The notes below the pieces were generated by a model. The model saw only the letters and a list, made by a program, of their open reading frames with translations, did no database searches and had not been told where the DNA came from. A program made the translations under genes and the position numbers. From Nocardioides psychrotolerans (GTDB lineage Bacteria; Actinomycetota; Actinomycetes; Propionibacteriales; Nocardioidaceae), in assembly GCF_900113685.1 (NCBI RefSeq), contig NZ_FOQG01000001.1:396623-460622 (forward strand): a stretch of 64,000 nucleotides of DNA. Direction: 5' to 3'. Positions 45,187-52,407 of this stretch are shown here, piece after piece. Position 1 is the first letter of the stretch. Every line of letters begins with the position of its first letter.

Positions 45187-45876
45187 GTGCAGACCATCGG
45201 ACTCATCGGCGGCATGAGCTGGGAGAGCAGCGCCGCCTACTACGAAGCCCTCAACATCGGTGTGGAGAAGCGCCTCGGCGGTCTCAGCTCGGCCCGGACG
45301 ATCATGTCGTCGGTCGACTTCGCGGAGGTCACCGCGCTCCAGGAGCAGGAACGCTGGGACGAGGTGGCGACGATCCTGGTGACCGCTGCCCAGGGCCTCG
45401 AGCGTGCCGGTGCCGACTTCCTCCTGCTCTGCACGACGACCTTCCACCGCGTCGCCGACCAGGTCGAGGCCGCGGTCGGGATCCCGGTGCTGCACCTCGC
45501 TGACGTGGTCGCCGAGGCCGTCAAGGCCCAGGGCCTCGACTCGGTCGGCTTCATCGGCACGACCTTCGCGATGTCGCGCTCCTTCTTCACCGACCGTCTC
45601 GTCAGCCACGGGCTCACGGTGCACGTGCCGGACGAGCGACACCACGCTGCGATCAACCGCGTCATCTACGACGAGCTAGTGCACGGCAAGGTGCTCGACA
45701 CCTCCCGCCGCACGGTCGTGGGCCTGATCGAGGAGCTCTGGGACGCCGGCGCCGGCGGCCTGATCCTCGGCTGCACGGAGCTCGAGCTGCTGGTCCACCA
45801 GGCCGACTCCGAGCTGCCCGCCTTCCCCTGCACGACCCTGCACGTCGCTGCCGCCCTCGACCGCGCGCTGGGCTGA
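45187..45876 (+). CDS. Aspartate/glutamate racemase-family protein
   Basis: The 229-residue protein has the N-terminal IGLIGGMSWESSAAYYEALN, a first catalytic Cys in LLLCTTTFHRVAD and a second in LILGCTELELLV. This is the YgeA/broad-specificity Asp/Glu racemase architecture; the usual CNT is CTT. Whether it racemises Asp, Glu or hydantoin-like substrates cannot be told. GTG 45187 is 7 nt after CAGACT. The MarR gene starts 2 nt after the stop. Confidence 0.88.
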   Translation: MQTIGLIGGMSWESSAAYYEALNIGVEKRLGGLSSARTIMSSVDFAEVTALQEQERWDEVATILVTAAQGLERAGADFLLLCTTTFHRVADQVEAAVGIPVLHLADVVAEAVKAQGLDSVGFIGTTFAMSRSFFTDRLVSHGLTVHVPDERHHAAINRVIYDELVHGKVLDTSRRTVVGLIEELWDAGAGGLILGCTELELLVHQADSELPAFPCTTLHVAAALDRALG

Positions 45877-45878
45877 GG

Positions 45879-46385
45879 TTGTCGCCCGTCGACGACCGCG
45901 ACCCGATCCGCGAGGCGCACCACCAGTGGGTACGTCACGGGTGGGCCGGGGCGGCCGACGGGATGGCGATGGTGACGTCGCTGGTGCGCGTGCAGCAGCT
46001 GGTGATGGAGCGCATCGACGCCGTGCTGCGTCCGCTGGACCTCACCTTCGCCCGCTACGAGGTCCTGATGTTGCTCTCCTTCACCTCTGCGGGCGCGATG
46101 CCGATGACCCGCCTCGGCTCGCTACTCCAGGTGCACCCCACCTCGGTGACCAGCGCCGTCGACCGGCTCCAGAAACAGGGCTACGTCGACCGCGAGCGCT
46201 CGACGTCCGACGGCCGGGTCATCCTCGCCTCGATCACCGCGACCGGTCGTGAGGTCGTCGCACGCGCCACCACCGGGCTCAACGACGGCGTCTTCGCCGC
46301 CCCCGGCCTCCCGGACACCGAGGTCGCGGCCCTGACCGCCCTCCTGGGCGCCTACCGGTCGGCTGCCGGCGACCGGGTGGACTGA
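45879..46385 (+). CDS. MarR-family transcriptional regulator
   Basis: The 168-residue protein has a long N-terminal dimerisation helix and a winged-helix core: ARYEVLMLLSF, MTRLGSLLQVHPTSVTSAVDRLQKQGYVDRERSTSDGRVILASIT. It starts with a TTG at 45879, two nt after the racemase-like gene, so it probably belongs to that operon. It may control the racemase-like gene, icmF, or both; the TTGGA-CA-TCCAA operator-like site upstream of icmF is a candidate target. Confidence 0.85.
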   Translation: MSPVDDRDPIREAHHQWVRHGWAGAADGMAMVTSLVRVQQLVMERIDAVLRPLDLTFARYEVLMLLSFTSAGAMPMTRLGSLLQVHPTSVTSAVDRLQKQGYVDRERSTSDGRVILASITATGREVVARATTGLNDGVFAAPGLPDTEVAALTALLGAYRSAAGDRVD

Positions 46386-46392
46386 CCTGCCC

Positions 46393-46457
46393 GGAAAGTG
46401 CGGGACGTTTTAGCCCTTCCCGCGGCAGTGGAGGGTCGAAAACGTCCCGCACTTTCC
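46393..46457. terminator. 19-bp inverted repeat between marR and icmF
   Basis: GGAAAGTGCGGGACGTTTT (46393-46411) and its exact reverse complement (46439-46457) flank a 27-nt loop, part of which also pairs. It begins 8 bp after the marR stop, so termination is the simplest role; its AT-rich inner end is unlike other terminators here. Confidence 0.5.
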
Positions 46458-46480
46458 CCCGAAGCGCTCCCACCACCCGA

Positions 46481-46528
46481 TTGCCCCAGGTCCATGGACG
46501 TCCTATGATCAGATAGTTGGACATCCAA
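46481..46528 (+). promoter_or_regulatory. icmF promoter with palindromic operator
   Basis: TTGCCC (46481-46486), 17 nt, TATGAT (46504-46509) form a good housekeeping-type promoter. A palindrome TTGGA-CA-TCCAA (46517-46528) covers the predicted transcription start, where a repressor would block initiation. Confidence 0.55.
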
Positions 46529-46563
46529 GTAACTCCGTCACAGCCCCACCAGCGAGGTAGTCG

Positions 46564-49500
46564 ATGACGATTCACCAGCCCCAGCACCCGGTCCGTCTCG
46601 TGACCGCGTCGAGTCTCTTCGACGGTCACGACGCCTCGATCAACATCATGCGGCGGATCTTCCAGAGCCAGGGCTGCGAGGTCATCCACCTCGGTCACAA
46701 CCGCTCGGTCCAGGAGGTCGTCGACGCGGCGCTCGAGGAGGACGCGCAGGGCGTGGCGGTGTCGTCCTACCAGGGCGGCCACATCGAGTACTTCGAGTAC
46801 CTCGTGGAGTCGCTGCGCGCCCAGGGTGCCGACCACGTCAAGGTCGTCGGCGGCGGCGGCGGCGTCATCGTGGACGACGAGATCCAGCGACTGCGCCAGG
46901 CCGGCGTCACGATCTTCTCCCCCGAGGACGGCCAGCGCATGGGCCTGGTCGGGATGATCAACTCCATCGTCAAGGACTGCGACTTCGACCTGTGGGCACG
47001 CAAGCAGGTCAACGCCGAGCAGGTCATCAGCGGCGACCGTTTCGCGATCGCCCGCGCCATCACCGGTGCCGAGCAGGGCCAGCTCGACGCCGACACCCTC
47101 GAGCAGCTGCGCGCCAGCGCGACGCGGCACGCGGCGCCGGTCCTGGGCATCACCGGCACCGGTGGCTCCGGCAAGTCGTCGCTGACCGACGAGCTCGTAC
47201 GACGCTTCCGGCTCGACCAGCAGGACAAGCTGCGGATCGCGGTCATCGCCGTCGACCCGACCCGCCGTCGTGGTGGCGGTGCGCTGCTCGGCGACCGGAT
47301 CCGGATGAACAGCATTGCGCGTCAGGGGGCCGGCGACTCGGCCGTCTTCTTCCGCAGCCTCGCGACCCGCGGCGCCCACGAGCTCCCCGAGCACCTGGTC
47401 GACGTCATCGATGTCGTCAAGGCCGCCGGCTTCGACCTGGTCATCGTCGAGACGCCCGGCATCGGCCAGGGCGACGCGGCGATCGTGCCGTTCGTCGACA
47501 CCTCGATGTATGTCATGACGCCGGAGTTCGGCGCCGCCTCACAGCTGGAGAAGATCGACATGCTCGACTTCGCCGACGTCGTGGCGATCAACAAGTTCGA
47601 GCGCCGCGGCGCCAAGGACGCGCTGCGTGACGTCGGGCGACAGCTAGTCCGCAACCGCGAGGCCTTCGGCCAGCAGCCCGCCGACATGCCGGTCTTCGGC
47701 ACGTCCGCGGCGACGTTCAACGACGACGGCGTGACGGCGCTCTACCAGCACGTGCGCGGGCTGCTGACCGACAAGGGCCTGACCTTCGACGAGGGCACCC
47801 TCGCCCCCGTCGACGTCAAGCACTCCTCCGGCATCCGTCAGGTTGTCCCGACCGACCGCGTGCGCTACCTCGCCGAGATCACCGAGACCGTCCGCGGCTA
47901 CCACGCGCGCACCGAGGAGCTCGCGGAGGCGGCCCGTCGTGTGCAGCGCCTCGAGTCCGTCACCGAGGAGCTGGGCGAGGGCGACCACGGCGACGTGCCG
48001 CACCTGCTCGAGAGGGCCCGCAAGACCCTCCCCCTCGAGGTCTCCGACCAGCTCGCCGGCTGGCCCGCGGTCGTCGAGTCCTACTCCGGCGACGAGCTCG
48101 TGACGCGGGTGCGCGACAAGGAGATCACCACCCAGCTGACCCGCGAGTCGCTCAGCGGCAACAAGATCCCCCGCGTCTCACTGCCCCGCTCCACCGACCA
48201 CGGCGAGCTGGTCAGTTTCTGGCGCCGGGAGAACCTCCCGGGCTACTTCCCCTACACGGCCGGCGTCTTCCCCTTCAAGCGCGACGGTGAGGACCCCGCC
48301 CGGATGTTCGCCGGCGAGGGTGACCCTGCACGCACCAACCGACGGTTCAAGATCCTCTCCGCCGACGGCGACGCCAAACGCCTCTCGACCGCCTTCGACT
48401 CCGTCACCCTCTACGGCCGGGACCCCGACCCGCGCCCCGACATCTACGGCAAGGTCGGCACCTCCGGCGTCAGCGTCGCGACCCTCGACGACATGAAGGT
48501 GCTCTACGGCGGCTTCGACCTGGTCGCGCCCTCGACCAGCGTCTCCATGACGATCAACGGTCCGGCCCCGACGGTGCTGGCGTTCTTCCTCAACACCGTG
48601 ATCGACCAGCAGGTCGACGCCTTCCGCGACAAGGAGGCGCGCGAGCCGTCTGACGAGGAGCGCGCCGAGCTGGCGGCGTACGCCGTCGCCAACGTGCGCG
48701 GCACGGTGCAGGCCGACATCCTCAAGGAGGACCAGGGTCAGAACACCTGCCTGTTCTCCACGGAGTTCTCGCTGCGGATGATGGCCGACATCCAGGAGTG
48801 GTTCATCGAGCAGCAGGTGCGCAACTTCTACTCGGTCTCGATCTCCGGCTACCACATCGCCGAGGCCGGGGCCAACCCGATCAGCCAGCTCGCGTTCACC
48901 CTCGCCAACGGCTTCACCTACGTCGAGGCCTACCTCGCGCGCGGCATGGACATCGACGACTTCGCGCCCAACCTGTCGTTCTTCTTCTCCAACGGCATGG
49001 ATCCTGAGTACAGCGTGATCGGTCGCGTCGCCCGCCGCATCTGGGCTATCGCTCTGAAGGAGAAGTACGGCGCCAACGACCGCTCCCAGAAGCTGAAGTA
49101 CCACGTCCAGACGTCCGGTCGCTCGCTGCACGCGCAGGAGATGGACTTCAACGACATCCGCACCACGCTGCAGGCCCTGATCGCGATCTACGACAACGCC
49201 AACAGCCTGCACACCAACGCCTACGACGAGGCCGTCACAACCCCGGGCGAGGAGTCCGTACGCCGGGCCCTCGCGATTCAGATGATCATCAACAAGGAGT
49301 GGGGCCTGGCGATGAACGAGAACCCGCTCCAGGGCTCCTTCATCATCGACGAGCTCACCGACCTCGTCGAGACGGCCGTGCTCGCCGAGTTCGACGCGAT
49401 CAACGAACGCGGCGGCGTGCTCGGCGCGATGGAGACCGGCTACCAGCGCGGTCGCATCCAGGACGAGTCGATGCTCTACGAGCACCGCAAGCACGACGGG

Positions 49501-49797
49501 TCGCTGCCCATCATCGGCGTCAACACCTTCCGCAAGGCCGACACCGACGGCACGCCGGTCCACATCGAGCTGGCGCGCGCCACCGACGAGGAGAAGGAGG
49601 GGCAGCTCTCGCGCGTCCACGCCTTCCAGGCTGCGCACTCGGCCGAGGCCACGGAGGCGATCGCACGCCTCAAGGCGGCAGCCGTCAGCGGTGACAACGT
49701 CTTCGCCGTGCTGATGGACGCCGCCCGGGTGTGCTCACTCGGCCAGGTCACCGAGGCGTTCTTCGAGGTGGGCGGTCAATACCGCCGCAACGTCTGA
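46564..49797 (+). CDS. icmF: Fused isobutyryl-CoA mutase
   Basis: The 1077-residue protein fuses three modules. An N-terminal B12-binding domain (residues ~10-140) has DGHDASINIMRRI and a loop VSSYQGGH. The MeaI-type G-protein chaperone (~190-420) has Walker A GTGGSGKSSLTDE and VETPGIGQGD. A (beta/alpha)8 mutase domain covers ~520-1077 (NLPGYFPYTAGVFPFKR, TSVSMTINGPAP, SGYHIAEAGANP). It interconverts isobutyryl-CoA and n-butyryl-CoA with adenosylcobalamin, with GTP-driven reactivation. Full length for the family. A pivalyl-CoA mutase specificity cannot be excluded. Confidence 0.95.
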   Translation: MTIHQPQHPVRLVTASSLFDGHDASINIMRRIFQSQGCEVIHLGHNRSVQEVVDAALEEDAQGVAVSSYQGGHIEYFEYLVESLRAQGADHVKVVGGGGGVIVDDEIQRLRQAGVTIFSPEDGQRMGLVGMINSIVKDCDFDLWARKQVNAEQVISGDRFAIARAITGAEQGQLDADTLEQLRASATRHAAPVLGITGTGGSGKSSLTDELVRRFRLDQQDKLRIAVIAVDPTRRRGGGALLGDRIRMNSIARQGAGDSAVFFRSLATRGAHELPEHLVDVIDVVKAAGFDLVIVETPGIGQGDAAIVPFVDTSMYVMTPEFGAASQLEKIDMLDFADVVAINKFERRGAKDALRDVGRQLVRNREAFGQQPADMPVFGTSAATFNDDGVTALYQHVRGLLTDKGLTFDEGTLAPVDVKHSSGIRQVVPTDRVRYLAEITETVRGYHARTEELAEAARRVQRLESVTEELGEGDHGDVPHLLERARKTLPLEVSDQLAGWPAVVESYSGDELVTRVRDKEITTQLTRESLSGNKIPRVSLPRSTDHGELVSFWRRENLPGYFPYTAGVFPFKRDGEDPARMFAGEGDPARTNRRFKILSADGDAKRLSTAFDSVTLYGRDPDPRPDIYGKVGTSGVSVATLDDMKVLYGGFDLVAPSTSVSMTINGPAPTVLAFFLNTVIDQQVDAFRDKEAREPSDEERAELAAYAVANVRGTVQADILKEDQGQNTCLFSTEFSLRMMADIQEWFIEQQVRNFYSVSISGYHIAEAGANPISQLAFTLANGFTYVEAYLARGMDIDDFAPNLSFFFSNGMDPEYSVIGRVARRIWAIALKEKYGANDRSQKLKYHVQTSGRSLHAQEMDFNDIRTTLQALIAIYDNANSLHTNAYDEAVTTPGEESVRRALAIQMIINKEWGLAMNENPLQGSFIIDELTDLVETAVLAEFDAINERGGVLGAMETGYQRGRIQDESMLYEHRKHDGSLPIIGVNTFRKADTDGTPVHIELARATDEEKEGQLSRVHAFQAAHSAEATEAIARLKAAAVSGDNVFAVLMDAARVCSLGQVTEAFFEVGGQYRRNV

Positions 49798-49832
49798 TCC
49801 ACCCACGGGTGATCCACCAGCGACACCGAGAA

Positions 49833-49869
49833 AGCCGCGCCGGCCACGTCTGAGGTGGCGGGCGCGGCT
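49833..49869. terminator. Terminator between icmF and the Asp-rich protein gene
   Basis: AGCCGCGCC (49833-49841) pairs with GGCGCGGCT (49861-49869), with CCAC/GTGG extending the stem inward across a mismatch. It lies between convergent genes, 36 bp after the icmF stop. Confidence 0.65.
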
Positions 49870-49888
49870 CTCATCGGGGAGGGTCAGG

Positions 49889-50803
49889 TCAGGCCTGGGG
49901 CAGGTAGATCTCGACCTCGTCGAGGTCGCCGGTCTCGTCGTCGAACTCGAGCTCGGCGACCGTGACACCAGGCTGCAGGTCGGCGGTCGTGGCCTCGCCG
50001 TCCTCGCCGCCGTCCTCGCCGCCGTCCTCGCCGCCGTCCTCGCCGCCGTCCTCGAACTCGATCTCGGTGCTCTCGGTGACGACACCGCTCACGGTGGTGC
50101 CGCCTACGGTCATGACGACCAGCGTGGTGCCGTCGAAGCTCTGGATCGAGCCGAGCACGTCGGACTCGTCCTCGTCGGCCTCACCGTCGTCGTCCGCGTC
50201 AACCGAGCACACGTCGCTCGCGCTGTCGTCCTCGTCCTCGTCGGCCTCGCCGTCGTCGTCACTGTCCTCGTCGCCGTCGGAGATCCCGTCGTCGTCGGAG
50301 TCAGCGTCGCGGACGCCTCCGCCGTTCTCGTTCTCGTCCTCGTCGTCGACGTGATCTGCGTCGCGGTCGTCGTCATCAGCACCACATGACTCCGAGGCGT
50401 CGTCCTCGTCCTCGTTGTCGATGGCGTCGCGGTCGGAGTCCTCGTCACCGTCGCTCGTGCCGTCGTCGTCGGTGTCCGCGTCGTCGACGTCCGTCGACGA
50501 CGTGCCGTCGTGCACCTCGTCGCCGTCGTCGTGCCCGTCGTTGTCGGTGTCCTCGTCGCGCAGGAGTCCCCCCCGACGGAACTCCCCGAGGTTCTTGAGC
50601 CCGTCACGGTCGAAGTCAGCACGGGCATCGGCAGCCTTGAACGGGTTCATCCCGTGGCTGCGTTCCCAGCGGTTCGGGATGCCGTCACGATCGGAGTCCG
50701 CACCAGCCGCATGAGCGACGGGGCCAACGGTGAAGACACCGGCTGCAGCAAGCGCCGCGCTGATGGCGATCACCCTGCCGTGTCGGGAGCTCTGAAACAT
50801 CAT
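49889..50803 (-). CDS. Secreted Asp-rich protein with thrombospondin type 3-like repeats
   Basis: The 304-residue protein has a signal peptide (VIAISAALAAAGVFTVGPVAHAA). Repeats follow in which D-x-D-x-D-G-x-x-D-x-x-E recurs (ADSDRDGIPNRWERSHG, DTDNDGHDDGDE, DSDDDGISDGDED), typical of calcium-binding TSP3/OmpA-like repeats. It ends in a small beta domain (GTTLVVMTVGGTTVSGVV) with four EDGG repeats. It is extremely acidic. A 29-bp element shared with the gene at 51633 lies 64 bp upstream, overlapping the ECF sigma gene's stop. Confidence 0.8.
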   Translation of the reverse strand: MMFQSSRHGRVIAISAALAAAGVFTVGPVAHAAGADSDRDGIPNRWERSHGMNPFKAADARADFDRDGLKNLGEFRRGGLLRDEDTDNDGHDDGDEVHDGTSSTDVDDADTDDDGTSDGDEDSDRDAIDNEDEDDASESCGADDDDRDADHVDDEDENENGGGVRDADSDDDGISDGDEDSDDDGEADEDEDDSASDVCSVDADDDGEADEDESDVLGSIQSFDGTTLVVMTVGGTTVSGVVTESTEIEFEDGGEDGGEDGGEDGGEDGEATTADLQPGVTVAELEFDDETGDLDEVEIYLPQA

Positions 50804-50866
50804 GGGTTCTCCTGGACATTGGTCGCCGCATGAGGTGGCGGCTCGGATGGGGGCCGTGCAAGGACT

Positions 50867-50895
50867 CAGGTCGCGACCGGGCCGATCCGTTACAT
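50867..50895 (-). promoter_or_regulatory. Candidate ECF-sigma promoter of the Asp-rich protein gene
   Basis: Minus-strand element ATGTAAC...ATCGGC...TCGCGACCTG (50895-50867), matching the element at 51597-51625 at 26 of 29 positions. The TAA of ATGTAAC is also the stop codon of the ECF sigma gene. Confidence 0.6.
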
Positions 50896-51519
50896 GCCCA
50901 GGTCCAGGCCCCGCGGTGGCTGGGTCGTCGCGCGGTGGAGGCTTCCCGTCGATCCGGTCGGCGAGTCGGCTGCCTCGAGGATCGCGCGGAGCCTCCTCAG
51001 CGCCCGGTGTCGCGCGACGCGGACAGCGGTCGGACTCATCCCGAGGGCCTGGCTGGTGGCGGCGGTGTCGAGCCCGACCACGTCGATGCAGGCGACCACC
51101 TCGGCCTCACGGGGCGAGAGGTGGCTGAGGAGTCGACGTGTCAGGTCGTCGCCGTCGACGAGTGGGGTCCGGTCCTCGGCGGCCCCCCAGTCGATGCCGT
51201 CGGGGATGTGGGTGGCGTGGGGCTGCGTCGCGCGCCGCGTCGACGTACGCCGTCGGTTGCCTGCGACGTTGCGGGCGATGCTGAAGAGCCAGCCCGCAAA
51301 GTCGTCACCGGAGCCCGAGAACTTGGCAATGCTCTGCGCCGCCGTCAGCCAGGCATCTGCGGCGATGTCCTCTGCCGCGGCCGCTGCGTCTCCGCTCGGC
51401 ATCGTGCGCAGCCAGACGATGAGTCGACCTCCGTGCGCCCGGAACAGCTCCGCCCACGCCGCCTCGTCCCCACGTCGGGCACGCGCGACGAGGTCGTCGT
51501 CCTCGCGACGTCCACTCAT
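50890..51519 (-). CDS. ECF-type RNA polymerase sigma factor
   Basis: The 209-residue sigma-70 family protein has region 2 (DEAAWAELFRAHGGRLIVWL, AEDIAADAWLTAAQSIAKF, FAGWLFSIARNVAGNRRR) and region 4 (LSPREAEVVACIDVVGLDTAATSQALGMSPTAVRVARHRALRRLRAIL), with no region 3. ATG 51519 follows AGGAGC; the frame upstream lacks sigma sequence. It lies between two genes that share an element, and is divergent from the single-TM protein at 51633, a likely cognate anti-sigma. Confidence 0.9.
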   Translation of the reverse strand: MSGRREDDDLVARARRGDEAAWAELFRAHGGRLIVWLRTMPSGDAAAAAEDIAADAWLTAAQSIAKFSGSGDDFAGWLFSIARNVAGNRRRTSTRRATQPHATHIPDGIDWGAAEDRTPLVDGDDLTRRLLSHLSPREAEVVACIDVVGLDTAATSQALGMSPTAVRVARHRALRRLRAILEAADSPTGSTGSLHRATTQPPRGLDLGM

Positions 51520-51596
51520 CGCGTGCTCCTGTCTCCCCGGCCCCATAGTGACGACATCGGCCCAAGGATTCTCCGGATAAGCATCATTGGCCGGAC

Positions 51597-51625
51597 ATGT
51601 AACCGATCGGCGCAGTCGCGACCTG
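51597..51625 (+). promoter_or_regulatory. Candidate ECF-sigma promoter of the acidic membrane protein gene
   Basis: ATGTAAC (51597-51603) and TCGCGACCTG (51616-51625) with the same spacing as the copy at 50867-50895. It ends 7 nt before the GTG at 51633, so the transcript would be leaderless or nearly so. Confidence 0.6.
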
Positions 51626-51632
51626 TACAAGT

Positions 51633-52400
51633 GTGACTGACCCGATCTCCATCCGTGCGGTGTCACGTGCGCTGCGTGCGGACGTGCCCGTCCTCGAGGA
51701 CGATCAGTTCGCTGCCACCCTGGCAGGCATTGCGCGACACACGCCGGTGCCGACCCGCCGACGTCTCCCGGTCGGGGTGCGGCTCGCAGCCGTGGCGGCG
51801 TCCGTCACCGTCACCCTGTTCGGTGCCGCCTACGCCTCGGACGTGCTGCTCTCCCCTCCGGAGCCGACCATCGAGCCGTCGGACCGCCCTGCTACGGAGG
51901 ATCCGTCTCAGGCGCCCGACCGGGAGTCCGGGGACCGCGGCGACTCACCCGGCACCGACTCGTCACCTCGTGACGTCGACGTCCGCCCCGGCACGCCACT
52001 CACCCCCGGCACCAACGACGAGGGCCAGGGACCGGACCAGGGCCCAGGCGAGGTCGAGGTCGACGGCGAGGTCGAGGTCGACGGCGGTGGCGGTGGCGCC
52101 TCGTCACCGGGCGACGCTCCGGACCAGGCTGGACCAGACCAGCCCGAGGGCGACGAGGGCGACGGGGACGCCGGGGACGACACCAACGGGTCCGGCGAGC
52201 CCCCTTCCGACGCGTCGGACGGGGAGTCGGCCGAGCCCGACGAGGCTGAGGACGCCGAGGCTGAGCTCAACGAGGCTGAGGACGGCGGGGCTGAGACCGG
52301 CGAGGACTCCACCAGCGGCTCTGGCTCAGGGGACAACACCCCCGACGAGCCGGATTCCGAGGCTGAGGAGCTGCCCGAGCACGATCTCGACGTGGGGTGA
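51633..52400 (+). CDS. Single-pass membrane protein with long acidic tail, possible anti-sigma factor
   Basis: The 255-residue protein has a short cytoplasmic N-terminus (~50 residues, ISIRAVSRALRADVPVLEDDQFAATLAGIARHTPV) and one membrane helix (VRLAAVAASVTVTLFGAAYASDVL). A ~175-residue acidic Asp/Glu/Gly/Pro/Ser tail follows with EVEVDGEVEVDG repeats and no obvious fold. Position opposite an ECF sigma gene and the topology suggest an anti-sigma-like role, but the N-terminal domain does not show the ZAS zinc motif (HxxxCxxC). GTG at 51633 is preceded by the shared promoter-like element. Confidence 0.65.
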   Translation: MTDPISIRAVSRALRADVPVLEDDQFAATLAGIARHTPVPTRRRLPVGVRLAAVAASVTVTLFGAAYASDVLLSPPEPTIEPSDRPATEDPSQAPDRESGDRGDSPGTDSSPRDVDVRPGTPLTPGTNDEGQGPDQGPGEVEVDGEVEVDGGGGGASSPGDAPDQAGPDQPEGDEGDGDAGDDTNGSGEPPSDASDGESAEPDEAEDAEAELNEAEDGGAETGEDSTSGSGSGDNTPDEPDSEAEELPEHDLDVG

Positions 52401-52407
52401 CCCGGGG

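Noticed and set aside
44939..45187. Possible small RNA between the SDR and racemase genes
   Set aside because: Only an 11-bp inverted repeat and short GTGG repeats are seen; no promoter-terminator pair supports an RNA gene.
49995..50052. CGCCGTCCTCGC tandem repeats
   Set aside because: In frame with the EDGG repeats of the acidic protein; ordinary coding low complexity.
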